Positions 25,286 to 34,966 of a DNA stretch of 64,000 bases are shown here, piece after piece. Where the stretch lies: assembly GCF_016804325.1 (NCBI RefSeq), contig NZ_CP043627.1, forward strand, positions 1,935,001-1,999,000, in the 5' to 3' direction. Both the position numbers and the translations under genes were made by a program. Every line of letters starts with the position of its first letter. Position 1 is the first letter of the stretch. A model generated the notes under the pieces. The model did not search any database. It saw only the letters and a program-made list of their open reading frames with translations, and was not told the origin of the DNA. This stretch comes from Methylobacterium aquaticum (GTDB taxonomy: Bacteria > Pseudomonadota > Alphaproteobacteria > Rhizobiales > Beijerinckiaceae).

Positions 25286-26215
25286 ATGCATCACAGCCTC
25301 GACGAGCGCTGCCTGCGCTATCTCGCGGAAGCCGTCGGTTGCGGCTCGGTCCGCGCCGCGGCCGACAAACTCGACGTCAACGCCTCGGCGGTGAGCCGCC
25401 AGATCGTCCAGATGGAGGGGCAGCTCGGCACCTCCCTGATCGAGCGACACCGCCGCGGGGTGCGGGCGACGCCTGCCGGCTCGCTCCTCCTCGACTATTA
25501 CCGGCGCCAGACCTCCGACCGGGAGGACATCCTGGCCAAGCTCACCGAGCTCAAGGGTCTGCGCCGCGGGCACATCGATGTCGTGCTCGGCGAGGGCTTC
25601 ATCGGCGACCTGATGTCGGGCCTGCTCCAGGGCTTCTGGGCCCGCCACCCCGACCTGACCATGACCCTCGACCTCGCGGCGACCAACGACGTGGTGCGCC
25701 GGGTTGTCGAGGACGAGGCGCATCTCGGCCTCGTCTACAACCCGCCGCCGGAGCCGCGCCTACGCACCCATCTGGCGATGCCGCACCCGATTCGGGTGCT
25801 GGTGCGGACCGACCACCCGCTGGCCGCCCATCCGGGTCCGGTGCGGCTCGCCGACCTCGCCGGCCACCGCCTCGGCACGATGCACCCGGCCTACGGCATC
25901 CGGCAGATCATCGCGGCGGCCGAGCGTGCGGAGGGCGTGCGGCTCGATCCGGCGCTGATCACCGGCTCGATCGGCGTGCTCAAGCAATTCGCCGCCTCCG
26001 GCACCGGCGTGACCCTGCTGCCGGCCTTCTGCGCCGCGCAGGAGATCGCCGACGGTGTTCTGGTGGCCCTGCCGCTGGCCGATCCCGGTCTCGACGGCGT
26101 CGAGGCGCGGATCGTCACGCGGCTGGGCCGCCAGCTCTCGCCCGCGGCGGCCAAGCTGCTCCAGCATCTCGCCCGGGGGATGGCGGGGGAGGAGCGGGGG
26201 CGTGCGAGAGCGTGA
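25286..26215 (+). CDS. LysR-family transcriptional regulator
   Basis: A 309-residue regulator. The N-terminal winged helix-turn-helix (about 5-65) includes SVRAAADKLDVNASAVSRQI, and a periplasmic-binding-like co-inducer domain follows (about 90-300). The ATG at 25286 has GGGAGG five bases upstream; an earlier in-frame start at 25247 would sit inside the inverted-repeat operator. It is divergent from, and probably activates, the HIBADH/ALDH/DUF3100 operon. Confidence 0.88.
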   Translation: MHHSLDERCLRYLAEAVGCGSVRAAADKLDVNASAVSRQIVQMEGQLGTSLIERHRRGVRATPAGSLLLDYYRRQTSDREDILAKLTELKGLRRGHIDVVLGEGFIGDLMSGLLQGFWARHPDLTMTLDLAATNDVVRRVVEDEAHLGLVYNPPPEPRLRTHLAMPHPIRVLVRTDHPLAAHPGPVRLADLAGHRLGTMHPAYGIRQIIAAAERAEGVRLDPALITGSIGVLKQFAASGTGVTLLPAFCAAQEIADGVLVALPLADPGLDGVEARIVTRLGRQLSPAAAKLLQHLARGMAGEERGRARA

Positions 26216-26272
26216 GGTATTCTTGACAGTAAGAGTCGGTTTGCCCGATCGCAGACCTTCATCCCACCTATG

Positions 26273-26393
26273 ACCTCATCCTGAGGTGTTAGTCGATTGA
26301 AAATCGACTGACCTCGAAGGAGGCCTCCAGAAGATGCTGCGATTCCTGGAGTCCTCCTTCGAGGCTCCTTTCAGTCGCACCTCAGGATGAGGT
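26273..26393. repeat. 121-bp palindromic element, family B (copy 2)
   Basis: Outer arms at 26273-26288 and 26378-26393 are identical to those of copy 1, and the inner arms GACCTCGAAGGAGG and TCCTCCTTCGAGGCT are kept while the loop differs. The diverged end CTCAAGC-AGGCTCT follows from 26444. The rest of the 26216-26550 gap is AT-richer than its surroundings and holds remnants of the same flanks (GGGATGAGGTCGCGGGTAG near 26459). It lies between the convergent LysR and MarR genes. Confidence 0.9.
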
Positions 26394-26550
26394 CATGGAT
26401 AGGATATATCCTGCAATTTACGGCGTTATGAAAGACGATCCCACTCAAGCAGGCTCTCGGGATGAGGTCGCGGGTAGAATAGAAAAATTATCGCGATCCC
26501 CTTCTCTTAAGTCAAATAGACTCCGAGATATGCCTGGACGAGATGAGGCG

Positions 26551-27030
26551 TCAGCTTGCTCGATCGGGTTCCGACGCGGCCTCGTGCCTCTCCCCGAACG
26601 TCGTCCGGAACTCCGGCAGCGCCAGCTCGTGCAGCAGGTCGCGCAGCAGAGCCGCCCGCTCCGGCCCGAAGGCGGCGTCGAACCGGTCCTGGGCCGCCCG
26701 CCACAAAGGTGTCGCCTCCGCGAGCTTGGCGGCGCCGGACGTCGTCAGGGCGATGCGCCGCGCCCGGCGGTCCCGGGGGTCGGGCACCACGCTGAGATAG
26801 CCGTCGCGGGTCAGGGGCTTGAGGGTGTGGGCGAGGCCCGAGAGGTCCATCACCATCGCCTCGGCCAGTTCGCCCATGGTCGGGGTGCCGAGGCGGCGGA
26901 TCATCCCGAGCAGGCCGTATTGCGTCGTGCGCAGGCCGCTCGGCGCCAGGGCGTCGTCGTAGAGCTGCCCGACGCTGCGCGTCGCCCGGCGCAGGGCCGC
27001 GTTGCTGCAACGGGTCGGTTGGATCGTCAC
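26551..27030 (-). CDS. MarR-family transcriptional regulator
   Basis: A 159-residue winged-helix regulator. The recognition region GELAEAMVMDLSGLAHTLKPLTRDGYL (seen in two overlapping halves) is followed by the wing DPRDRRARRIALT (about 85-97). I chose the GTG at 27030 because GGGAGG lies six bases upstream and the family's N-terminal helix begins right after it. Members repress efflux or stress genes and respond to phenolic ligands or oxidation. No adjacent target gene is obvious; the neighbouring kinase is divergent and 206 bases away. Confidence 0.85.
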   Translation of the reverse strand: MTIQPTRCSNAALRRATRSVGQLYDDALAPSGLRTTQYGLLGMIRRLGTPTMGELAEAMVMDLSGLAHTLKPLTRDGYLSVVPDPRDRRARRIALTTSGAAKLAEATPLWRAAQDRFDAAFGPERAALLRDLLHELALPEFRTTFGERHEAASEPDRAS

Positions 27031-27236
27031 GCGCGCCTCCCGCCCCGCCACGGCGGGGCCGCGCCCAGATATGCGGCCTTGCCCGCCCCGCCGCAATGCG
27101 GGCGCGACCCCCCGCCTGCGTCGATGGTCGCGGGGCGGACGGGTGGAGACGGGCGGCCCGCCTCCTCTATATGGGACCCGGGGATGAGGCGATGGGCGCG
27201 GACGGGCCGCGCGGCGCCGCTGCGGGTGGGAGAGGA

Positions 27237-29717
27237 ATGACGGATCCCGGACACGTCCCGGACCTCGTCGCGGAGAATGCGCGGTTGCGCGCCGCCCTGG
27301 CGGCCTCCGAGCGGGCGCGGGAAGAGGCCGAGGCGGAGGCCTCCGCCGCCCGGAGCGAGCGGGCGATGGCGGACGGACGGGGTCCGGTCCGGAGCGGCGG
27401 CTTCCTCGTCGATCCGCGCCTGCGCGCCGCCCTCGACATCGAGACCGTCGGGGCGATCGTGTTCGACATGGCCGGCCGGGTGATCGAGGCCAACGACGCC
27501 TTCCTGGCGATGAGCGGCTACGACCGGGACGACCTGGAGCGCGGCCTGCTCTCGGGCCGCATCCTGGTACCGCCGGAATGGCAGGCCGTCTCCCGGGGCG
27601 TCATCGCCGAGCTCCAGGCGCGGGGCCGCTCGGCCTCGACCGAGCGCGAATACCTGCGCAAGGACGGCTCGCGGTTCTGGGCCTTGTGCGCGGCGACCCG
27701 CCTCGACGACGGCAGCGGCTTCGAGTTCATCATCGACATCACCGGCCGGCGCCGGGCCGAGGAGGCCCTGCGGCGCAGCGAGACGCGCTACCGCACCCTG
27801 TTCGAGGCGATCGATGCCGGCTTCTGCGTCGTCGCCCTGCGCTTCGATCCCGAGGGCCGGGCCGAGGATTACCGCTTCCTGGAGGTGAACCCGGCGTTCG
27901 CCCGCCAGACCGGCATCGCGGACGCGGCCGGGCGCTGGATGCGCGAGATCGCTCCGGACCACGAGCCGCACTGGTTCGACCTCTACGGCCGGGTGGCGCT
28001 GACCGGCGAGCCGATCCGCTTCGTCCAGCCGGCCCGGGCGCTGGGCGAGCGCTGGTACGAGGTCCATGCCTTCCGGGTCGACGCGCCGGAGGACCGGCAC
28101 GTCGCGATCCTGTTCAACGACATCACCGCCCAGCGCCGGCTGGAGGAGGCCCTGCGCGGCCTCAACGAGACCCTGGAGCGTCAGGTCGCGGCCCGCACCG
28201 CCGAGCGCGACCGGATCTGGCAGGTGAGCCGGGACATGCTGGGGGTGGCCGATGCCGACGGGGTCTGGCTCAGCGTCAACCCGGCCTGGACGGCGACGCT
28301 CGGCTGGCGGCCCGACGAGGTGGTGGGGCAGACCTCCGCCTGGCTCGAACACCCGGACGACCTCGACCGCACCCGGACCGAGATCCGGCGCCTCGGCTCC
28401 GGCGAGCCGACCCTGTCGTTCGAGAACCGGTTCCGCACCCGGGACGGCGGCTACCGCACCCTGTCGTGGCGGGCGGTGCCGTTCGAGGGCAGCCTGTACT
28501 GCGTCGCCCGCGACGTCACCGAGCAGCGCGATCGCGCCCAGCGCCTCGTCCAGGCCGAGGAGGCACTTCGCCAGTCGCAGAAGATGGAGGCGGTGGGGCA
28601 ACTGACCGGCGGCGTCGCCCACGACTTCAACAACCTGCTCACGATCATCCGCTCGTCGGTGGACTTCCTGCGCCGGCCCGAACTGCCGGAGGCGCGCAAG
28701 CGCCGCTACCTCGACGCGGTCTCCGACACGGTGGACCGGGCCGCCAAGCTCACCGGCCAGCTCCTCGCCTTCGCCCGCCGCCAGGCGCTCGCCCCCGAGG
28801 TGTTCGACGTCGTCGCCCGCCTCCAGGGTGTGGCCGACATGCTCGACACGGTCACCGGCGCGCGCATCCGCGTGGTGACGAAAGCCCCCGACCGGCCGTG
28901 CTTCGTGCGCGCCGATCAGAGCCAGTTCGAGACCGCGCTCATCAACATGGCGGTCAATGCCCGCGACGCGATGGAGGGGGAGGGGACGCTGACGCTGGCC
29001 GTGGCCTGCGGGGCGGCCAAGCCCGAGATCCGCGGCCACGCCGCCGCAAGGGGGCCCTTCGCGGCGATCTCGCTGACCGACACCGGCACCGGCATGAGCC
29101 CGGCGGTGATGGAAAAGATCTTCGAGCCGTTCTTCACCACCAAGGAGGTCGGCAAGGGCACGGGCCTGGGGCTCAGCCAGGTCTTCGGCTTCGCCAAGCA
29201 ATCCGGCGGCGACGTCGACGTGACGAGTGCCCCGGGCGAGGGCTCGACCTTCATCCTCTACCTGCCCGAGGTGGCGGCGCCCGCCGAGGGAGCCGAGGCG
29301 CCGCCGGTGGACGAGGGCCTGGCGCCGGCCCGGGCCGGCCAGCGGGTGCTCCTCGTCGAGGACAATGTCGGGGTCGGCCGCTTCGCCGCGCAGATCCTCG
29401 GCGATCTCGGCTACGTCGCCACCTGGGTCACCAGCGCCGAGGCGGCCCTCGACGTGCTGGGCCAGGATGCGGCTTACGACGCCGTGTTCTCCGACGTGGT
29501 GATGCCCGGCATGGGCGGCATCGAACTCGCCAAGGCCCTGCGCCGGCGCCATCCCGGCCTGCCGGTGCTGCTCACCTCCGGCTACAGCCACGTCCTGGCG
29601 CAGGAGGGCTCCCACGGCTTTCCGCTCCTGCACAAGCCGTACTCGGCCGAGCAGCTCTCGCGCATGCTGGCGAGTGCCATCGGGCAGCGGCGGAGCCATA
29701 CCACCTCGGCGGGGTGA
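27237..29717 (+). CDS. Hybrid sensor histidine kinase/response regulator with PAS domains
   Basis: An 826-residue soluble hybrid kinase. A short coiled coil (about 8-40) is followed by PAS domains at about 55-165, 180-295 and 320-430. The HisKA segment [12 protein letters not shown] has phospho-accepting histidine 462. A HATPase domain with [20 protein letters not shown] and GTGLGLSQV follows (about 555-690). The C-terminal receiver domain (about 700-815) has phospho-acceptor aspartate 753 in [11 protein letters not shown]. The ATG at 27237 follows GGGAGAGGA. It has no transmembrane segments, so it senses a cytoplasmic cue. No dedicated response regulator gene is adjacent. Confidence 0.9.
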   Translation: MTDPGHVPDLVAENARLRAALAASERAREEAEAEASAARSERAMADGRGPVRSGGFLVDPRLRAALDIETVGAIVFDMAGRVIEANDAFLAMSGYDRDDLERGLLSGRILVPPEWQAVSRGVIAELQARGRSASTEREYLRKDGSRFWALCAATRLDDGSGFEFIIDITGRRRAEEALRRSETRYRTLFEAIDAGFCVVALRFDPEGRAEDYRFLEVNPAFARQTGIADAAGRWMREIAPDHEPHWFDLYGRVALTGEPIRFVQPARALGERWYEVHAFRVDAPEDRHVAILFNDITAQRRLEEALRGLNETLERQVAARTAERDRIWQVSRDMLGVADADGVWLSVNPAWTATLGWRPDEVVGQTSAWLEHPDDLDRTRTEIRRLGSGEPTLSFENRFRTRDGGYRTLSWRAVPFEGSLYCVARDVTEQRDRAQRLVQAEEALRQSQKMEAVGQLTGGVAHDFNNLLTIIRSSVDFLRRPELPEARKRRYLDAVSDTVDRAAKLTGQLLAFARRQALAPEVFDVVARLQGVADMLDTVTGARIRVVTKAPDRPCFVRADQSQFETALINMAVNARDAMEGEGTLTLAVACGAAKPEIRGHAAARGPFAAISLTDTGTGMSPAVMEKIFEPFFTTKEVGKGTGLGLSQVFGFAKQSGGDVDVTSAPGEGSTFILYLPEVAAPAEGAEAPPVDEGLAPARAGQRVLLVEDNVGVGRFAAQILGDLGYVATWVTSAEAALDVLGQDAAYDAVFSDVVMPGMGGIELAKALRRRHPGLPVLLTSGYSHVLAQEGSHGFPLLHKPYSAEQLSRMLASAIGQRRSHTTSAG

Positions 29718-29851
29718 GAGAGCCCGTGCCGCACCGCATCCCAGCCGCCGGCACCCGGGTCATACCGCGAGTCCATGTCAGGATCGTAGAGCCTCGATCA
29801 CCACGGCCGGAGAGCCTGTTCGAATTGGCCGACCGGACTGAAACCCTCGGT

Positions 29852-29991
29852 GTCATCCCGGGGCCGCGTAGCGGAACCCGGGATCCATAACCGTTGGCCT
29901 TTCAGGATGAGGCGGAACGCTGACCGTCTCGTTCGGCGCCGTCAGCGCTTATGGATCCCGGGTTCTCGTCTTCGACGAGCCCCAGGATGAC
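29852..29991. repeat. 140-bp palindromic element, family C
   Basis: GTCATCCCGGGGC...AACCCGGGATCCATAA (from 29852) mirrors TTATGGATCCCGGGTT...CCCAGGATGAC (ending 29991). Outside it lie GAGCCTGTTCGAATT (from 29812), resembling the family B element end, and a relic GGGATGATGTAGCCGGTAGGAT near 30051. It occupies the convergent junction between the hybrid kinase and the antitoxin-like gene, a 386-base stretch with no other gene. Confidence 0.85.
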
Positions 29992-30103
29992 GAGGAGAGA
30001 TGTCGATGTGTGTAGATCGATTGACGCAACCGCTCAGACAGTCTCTCGGGATGATGTAGCCGGTAGGATAACTGCAAATGTCTCAAAATTTGAGTAGGTG
30101 ATC

Positions 30104-30379
30104 TTACGCATCACGGCCGGTGGTCTTCAGGTGTTCCGCATGATACGCGCACAATTCCTCGAACACCCGATCGGCGGGAATGGGAAGGCTCGGATCGTTC
30201 AGAGCCTCTTGCACATTCTGGCGGAGCACGGCTTCGAGGGCCGCCTCTTCCCGATCGAGGGCGCGTAGACCTGCCCGCACGACCTCGCTGACGGACGCGT
30301 AGGCACCCGGTCGGACACGCGCCTCCACCTTCTCCTGCATCTCGCCCAGGGTGACGGTGATTGGCTTGCTGCTTCTCAT
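30104..30379 (-). CDS. Orphan ParD-like type II antitoxin
   Basis: A 91-residue protein with an N-terminal ribbon-helix-helix (ITVTLGEMQEKVEARVRPG, then YASVSEVVRAGLRALDRE), the ParD/CopG DNA-binding signature, and a charged C-terminal tail that in family members wraps the ParE toxin. In known systems parE follows parD, usually overlapping it. Here the downstream side (below 30104) carries only a repeat element and no ParE-like frame. It is therefore a solitary antitoxin, possibly the survivor of a lost pair or a regulator acting in trans. Confidence 0.8.
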   Translation of the reverse strand: MRSSKPITVTLGEMQEKVEARVRPGAYASVSEVVRAGLRALDREEAALEAVLRQNVQEALNDPSLPIPADRVFEELCAYHAEHLKTTGRDA

Positions 30380-30433
30380 CGAGGCGCCTCCGTTCCGCGC
30401 CTCATCGGATCACGCTGCATGACGATGTCATAC

Positions 30434-30484
30434 AGATCCGCCAAGCGAGCAGATCCGCCAAGCGAGCAGATCCGGCAAGTGAGG
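30434..30484. repeat. Three 17-bp tandem repeats
   Basis: AGATCCGCCAAGCGAGC occurs twice exactly (30434, 30451) and a third time with three changes (30468). It lies upstream of the antitoxin-like gene and just past the 3' end of the tartrate dehydrogenase gene. The repeats may act as an operator array for the ribbon-helix-helix protein or be slippage. Confidence 0.75.
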
Positions 30485-30523
30485 TTGGGCGGGACGGCGG
30501 ACCATCCGGCCCAACCTCGGTTC

Positions 30524-31609
30524 TCACGCCGCCGCGAAAGCCCGCAGCACCGCCTCGGCCGCCTCGCGGGTCGAGGCCGTGCCCTTGAGGTCGCGGGTGC
30601 GCGACGCCGGATCGCGCAGGGCCGTCTCGATCGCCGCCACGATGGCGTGGGCGGCGTCCACCTCGCCGAGGTGTTCCAGCATCATCGCGGCGGTCCAGAT
30701 CTGGCCGACCGGGTTGGCGATGCCCTGACCCGCGATGTCCGGCGCCGAGCCGTGGACGGGCTCGAACAGCGAGGGGAAGCGTCCCTCCGGGTTGATGTTG
30801 GCGGACGGCGCGATGCCGATCGTGCCGGTGCAGGCGGGGCCGAGATCCGACAGGATGTCGCCGAAGAGGTTCGAGCCCACCACCACGTCGAAGCGGTCCG
30901 GATTCAGCACGAAGTGGGCCGTCAGGATGTCGATGTGGTACTTGTCGCGGCGAACCTCCGGGTAGCGCTCGCCCATCGCCTCGACCCGCTGGTCCCAGTA
31001 CGGCATCGTGATGGCGATGCCGTTCGACTTGGTGGCCGAGGTCAGGTGCTTCTTCGGCCGGGACTGCGCGAGGTCGAAGGCGAATTTCAGGATCCGGTCG
31101 ACGCCGTGACGGCTCATCACCGTCTCCTGGATCACGATCTCCCGCTCGGTGCCCGGATACATCGTGCCGCCGACCGACGAATACTCGCCCTCGGTGTTCT
31201 CGCGCACGACGTAGAAGTCGATGTCGCCGGGCTCGCGGCCGGCGAGCGGGCAGGGCACGCCCGGCATCAGCCGGACCGGGCGCAGGTTGACGTACTGGTC
31301 GAACTCGCGCCGGAACTGGAGCAGCGAGCCCCAGAGCGAGATGTGGTCCGGCACGGTGGCCGGCCAGCCGACGGCGCCGAAGAAGATCGCGTCGGTCGGC
31401 GTCAGGAGCTCCTTCCAGTTCGCCGGCAGCATCGTGCCGTGCTCGGCGTAGTAGTCGCACGAGCCGAAGGCGTGGTGCTCGAGATCGAGGCGGAACCCGA
31501 ACTTTTCGGCGGCGGTCTCCAGGATGCGGACGCCCTCCGGCACCACCTCCTTGCCGATGCCGTCGCCGGGGATGACCGCGATGCGGTAGTGACGGTTCTG
31601 ATCGCTCAT
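30524..31609 (-). CDS. Tartrate dehydrogenase / D-malate dehydrogenase family
   Basis: A 361-residue NAD-dependent beta-decarboxylating dehydrogenase related to isopropylmalate dehydrogenase. Visible motifs are IAVIPGDGIGKEV at the N-terminus, RENTEGEYSSVGG (substrate loop), the metal site GSNLFGDILSDLG, and EPVHGSAPDIAGQGIANP. The REN-TEGEY form and the length fit the TtuC/DmlA (tartrate or D-malate) branch rather than LeuB. The start at 31609 follows AAGG at spacing nine; six further upstream residues are possible. It lies 14 bases after the aminotransferase gene in one operon. Confidence 0.85.
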   Translation of the reverse strand: MSDQNRHYRIAVIPGDGIGKEVVPEGVRILETAAEKFGFRLDLEHHAFGSCDYYAEHGTMLPANWKELLTPTDAIFFGAVGWPATVPDHISLWGSLLQFRREFDQYVNLRPVRLMPGVPCPLAGREPGDIDFYVVRENTEGEYSSVGGTMYPGTEREIVIQETVMSRHGVDRILKFAFDLAQSRPKKHLTSATKSNGIAITMPYWDQRVEAMGERYPEVRRDKYHIDILTAHFVLNPDRFDVVVGSNLFGDILSDLGPACTGTIGIAPSANINPEGRFPSLFEPVHGSAPDIAGQGIANPVGQIWTAAMMLEHLGEVDAAHAIVAAIETALRDPASRTRDLKGTASTREAAEAVLRAFAAA

Positions 31610-31623
31610 GGTGGAAAACCTTC

Positions 31624-33003
31624 TCACGCCAGCGCGGCGCGCACGTCGGCGACGGCGAGGACGTCGTCCAGCGTCTGCTCGAAGCGGGCGAGCAGGGTGT
31701 CGATGTCCTCGTCCGTGCAGCAGAGCGGCGGCGCGAAGCCGACGATGTCGTCGGCGAAGGCGCGGAAGATCACGCCGTTCCTGTAGCCGAGCCGGGCGAG
31801 GTGGCCGGAGATGCCGAGATCCGGCGACGGCTTCGTGCGCTTCGCCTTGTCGGTGACGAGTTCGACGCCCGCGAGCAGGCCGCGCACCCGCACGTCGCCG
31901 ACGAGGGGATGGTCGGCGAGGCGCTTGAGGCCGGCGGTGAAGCGCTCGCCGGCGCGCCGCCCGTTCTCCAAGATGCCGCCCTCGGTGTAGAGCCGCAGCA
32001 CTTCGAGGCCGACCGCGGCGCTGACCGGGTGGGCCGAGTAGGTGAAGCCGTGGCCGATCGGCTTGCCGGCCGGCGCGTGGTCGGCGATGGCGCGGTAGAT
32101 CCGGTCCGACATCAGCACCGCGCCCATCGGGCTGTAGCCCGAGGTCAGGCCCTTGGCGGTGGTCATCAGGTCCGGCACCACGCCGTCATGCTCGCAGCCG
32201 AAGAGCGGGCCGGTGCGGCCGAAGCCGGTGATGACCTCGTCGGCGACGAACAGGATGTCGAGGTCGCGCGCCGCCTCGCGCATCGCCTTCAGCCAGCCGT
32301 CCGGCGGCACGATCACGCCGCCCGAGCCCTGGATCGGCTCGGCGAAGAACGCCGCGACGTTGTCCTGACCCAGTTCCTCGACCTTGGCCTTGAGCGCTGC
32401 CACGGAGGCGGCGATCACCGTCGCGTCGTCGTCGCCGGCCGGGTTGCGGTAGGGATAGGGCGAGGGAATGTGGTGCTGGAGGGTGGTCGGCGCGTCGAAG
32501 TTGTCGTGGAAGGACTGAATGGCGGTCAGCCCGGCGCCGATGGTCGAGGAGCCGTGATAGCCCCGCTCCAGGGCGATCATGTGCTTCTTCGTCGGCCGGC
32601 CGGTGACGTTGTAGTAGTAGCGGATGAACCGCACCGCCGAATCGACCGCGTCCGAGCCGCCGAGCGTGAAGTAGACGTGGTTGAGGTCGCCCGGCGCCAG
32701 TTCGGCGAGGCGGGCGGCGAGCCGGATCGCCGGCTCGCTGGAGAAATGGAAGTAGCCGGTGGCGTAGGGCAGCCGGCGCATCTGCTCGGCCGCGACTTCC
32801 ACGATCGAGTCGTGGCCGTAGCCGACGTTCACGCACCACAGGCCCGAGAAACCGTCGAGCAGGGTGTGGCCCTCAGCGTCGGTGAGCGTCGCGCCCTTGG
32901 CCGATTGCAGCACCGTGGCGCCGCGCGCCTCGTGCCCCTTCCACGAGATCACCGGGTGGATGAGGTGATCGCGGTCGAGCTCGATCAGGGAATTGGGGCG
33001 CAT
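31624..33003 (-). CDS. Class III aminotransferase (omega-amino acid type)
   Basis: A 459-residue PLP-dependent transaminase. It has GFSGLWCVNVGYGH near the N-terminus, FTLGGSDAVDSA for phosphate binding, ADEVITGFGRTG with the cofactor aspartate, and TTAKGLTSGYSPMG with PLP-lysine 284. This pattern fits beta-alanine/taurine:pyruvate or omega-amino acid transaminases. It is first in a two-gene minus-strand operon with the tartrate dehydrogenase-type enzyme, suggesting catabolism of an amino or hydroxy acid. It is divergent from the ArgE-like gene. Confidence 0.88.
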   Translation of the reverse strand: MRPNSLIELDRDHLIHPVISWKGHEARGATVLQSAKGATLTDAEGHTLLDGFSGLWCVNVGYGHDSIVEVAAEQMRRLPYATGYFHFSSEPAIRLAARLAELAPGDLNHVYFTLGGSDAVDSAVRFIRYYYNVTGRPTKKHMIALERGYHGSSTIGAGLTAIQSFHDNFDAPTTLQHHIPSPYPYRNPAGDDDATVIAASVAALKAKVEELGQDNVAAFFAEPIQGSGGVIVPPDGWLKAMREAARDLDILFVADEVITGFGRTGPLFGCEHDGVVPDLMTTAKGLTSGYSPMGAVLMSDRIYRAIADHAPAGKPIGHGFTYSAHPVSAAVGLEVLRLYTEGGILENGRRAGERFTAGLKRLADHPLVGDVRVRGLLAGVELVTDKAKRTKPSPDLGISGHLARLGYRNGVIFRAFADDIVGFAPPLCCTDEDIDTLLARFEQTLDDVLAVADVRAALA

Positions 33004-33307
33004 GGCTCAAGGGCTCCGGGGCGGCGATGCCCGGGAGACTAAGCGGGAGTCGCGGGATTTTCCGCCGATCTGGCCCCGCGGCGCCGCGCGGGGTGCGGGT
33101 TTGGCGGGGGTGGGCGGCAGAAATGATGGTGGGTGGCCGCCTGGAATTGTCACCTGGCAACTCGCTCGGAGCCCCGCCCGCGGGGGACGGTCCGTTCCTG
33201 CCGCGTCGGCCATCGCCTGCCGCAGGTTCTGCCGCGGGGGACGGCTTTCCGCCGGAGCCTGCCGGAGCCCCGGGGCTATGATGTCGGCACAGCCAGCGAG
33301 AGCCCCG

Positions 33308-34453
33308 ATGACCGACGCCGCCGCCCTCCTCTCCGATCTCGTCGCGATCCCCTCCGTCTGCCGCACGCCGAACGGCACGATCGTGGACCTCGTGCGCGAC
33401 CATCTCGCCCGCCACGGCGTCGAGGCGACCGTGCTGCCGGGGCCGGAGGGCGACCGCGCCAACCTGTTCGCCACGATCGGCCCGCGCGACATGCCGGGGA
33501 TCATCCTGTCGGGCCATCTCGACGTGGTGCCGGCCGGCGAGGGCTGGACCGGCGACCCGTTCTCCTTGCGCCGGATCGGCGACCGCCTGGTCGGGCGGGG
33601 CGCCGTCGACATGAAGGGCTTCGTCGCCTGCATGCTCGCGCTCGTGCCCGAGATGGTGCGGGCCGGGCTCACCCGGCCGATCCACCTGGCTCTCTCCTAC
33701 GACGAGGAGGTCGGCTGCGTCGGCGTCCGCCACATGATCGCCCGGCTGCCCGAACTCTGCGCGGCGCCCGAAGGCTGCATCGTCGGCGAGCCCTCGGAGA
33801 TGCAGCCGGTCCTGCGCCACAAGGGCAAGGTGGCGGGGCGCCTCACGGTCCGCGGCCGGGCCGGCCATTCCTCGCGGCCGGACCTCGCCGACAACGCCGT
33901 GCATCTCGCCGCGGACGTCATCGGGCTGGTGCGCAGCCTGCACGAGGGGTTCGGACGCCAGGGGCCGTTCCACCCGCTGTTCGAGCCGGCCTCCTCGACG
34001 CTCCAGGTCGGGGTGATCCACGGCGGCACCGGAGTCAACGTCGTGCCCGACACCTGCCGGGTCGAGTGGGAGGCCCGCGCGGTGCCGGGAGTCGATCCGA
34101 TGACGATCCACGATGCGTTCCAGGCCGGTATCGACGGTCTCGTGGCGCCGCTCCGGGCGGCCGGCCGCGTGGTCGCGGTCGAAGGCGAGATCCTGTCGCT
34201 CTACCCGGCCCTCGATCTGCCCGACGACGCGCCCTTGCGCGGTCTCGCCGAGGTCTGGTCGGGCAGGCCGGCGCTGGGAGCGGTGAGCTACGGCACCGAG
34301 GCCGGCCTGTTCCAGGCCGCCGGCATCCCGTCGATCATCTGCGGACCCGGCCGCATCGCCGAGGCGCACCGGCCCGACGAGTCGATCGGCCTGTCCGATC
34401 TGGACGAATGCTGCGCGATGCTGCGCCGCGTCATCGCTCATCAAGTCAAATAA
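33308..34453 (+). CDS. argE: Acetylornithine deacetylase-like M20 peptidase
   Basis: A 381-residue M20-family zinc amidohydrolase. It has SGHLDVVPAGEGW with the first zinc histidine, GRGAVDMKGF with the bridging aspartate, SYDEEVGCVG with the catalytic glutamate, and AGHSSRPDLADNAVH in the dimerisation domain. Length and motif order fit ArgE, which removes acetyl from N-acetylornithine. Because it stands alone beside a catabolic transaminase operon, a different N-acyl amino acid substrate is also possible. The ATG at 33308 is chosen for family length; starts at 33278 or 33281 are possible. Confidence 0.8.
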   Translation: MTDAAALLSDLVAIPSVCRTPNGTIVDLVRDHLARHGVEATVLPGPEGDRANLFATIGPRDMPGIILSGHLDVVPAGEGWTGDPFSLRRIGDRLVGRGAVDMKGFVACMLALVPEMVRAGLTRPIHLALSYDEEVGCVGVRHMIARLPELCAAPEGCIVGEPSEMQPVLRHKGKVAGRLTVRGRAGHSSRPDLADNAVHLAADVIGLVRSLHEGFGRQGPFHPLFEPASSTLQVGVIHGGTGVNVVPDTCRVEWEARAVPGVDPMTIHDAFQAGIDGLVAPLRAAGRVVAVEGEILSLYPALDLPDDAPLRGLAEVWSGRPALGAVSYGTEAGLFQAAGIPSIICGPGRIAEAHRPDESIGLSDLDECCAMLRRVIAHQVK

Positions 34454-34456
34454 TGT

Positions 34457-34481
34457 CGAACCGGACCAGTTCGCGCACGTT
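34457..34481 (+). promoter_or_regulatory. Weak EcfG-like promoter upstream of a small exported protein
   Basis: CGAAC (34457-34461), 16 bases, CGTT (34478-34481): one mismatch to GGAAC-N16-CGTT. It lies 46 bases before the next start and in the correct orientation. A one-mismatch match can arise by chance, so this is tentative. Confidence 0.3.
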
Positions 34482-34527
34482 GTCGGGTCCAGGATCAACC
34501 GAATCCAGGATCCGACAGGAGAGCAGC

Positions 34528-34830
34528 ATGCGTTCGATTCTCGCCGGACTCGCCGCCGGGCTTCTCGTCGCCGGCGCGGCCTCGGCCCAGACCGCCGCCC
34601 CGACCACCGCGCCGGGCCCGATGGGCAACGGCACCATGCAGACCGGGCCCGCCGCCGCCGGCACCGTCGCGCCGATGCCGAACAACACCGGCGGCACCGC
34701 CGGCGGCGTGATCGCGCCCGGGCCGAACGGCGCCTCGACCATCACCGGCAACTCGGCCGCCGGCGGCAATGCCGGCCAGCCGTCCCGGGCGGTGCCGCAG
34801 GGCAGCGGCAATAGCGGCTCCGGCCGGTAA
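34528..34830 (+). CDS. Small exported Gly/Ala/Pro/Thr-rich protein
   Basis: A 100-residue protein with a clear signal peptide (MRSILAGLAAGLLVAGAASA, cleavage expected after ASA near residue 20). The mature part is low complexity, made of G, A, P, T and N, with no cysteine and almost no charge. It is probably a disordered periplasmic or surface protein. AGGAGAG precedes the ATG. A weak EcfG-like promoter lies upstream. I do not recognise a named family. Confidence 0.7.
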   Translation: MRSILAGLAAGLLVAGAASAQTAAPTTAPGPMGNGTMQTGPAAAGTVAPMPNNTGGTAGGVIAPGPNGASTITGNSAAGGNAGQPSRAVPQGSGNSGSGR

Positions 34831-34966
34831 TCCGACCGCCGCGAGGCGCGGTTGGAGCGCGCTGCGCTCCGTCCGCCTCTTGGCAACCGGTCGTGGCCTC
34901 GGCAGTTTGAGGGAAGAAATCCCCGGAGCAGTCCGGGTCGGCTCCCGCTGCTGCCGAGGTTGTTCC

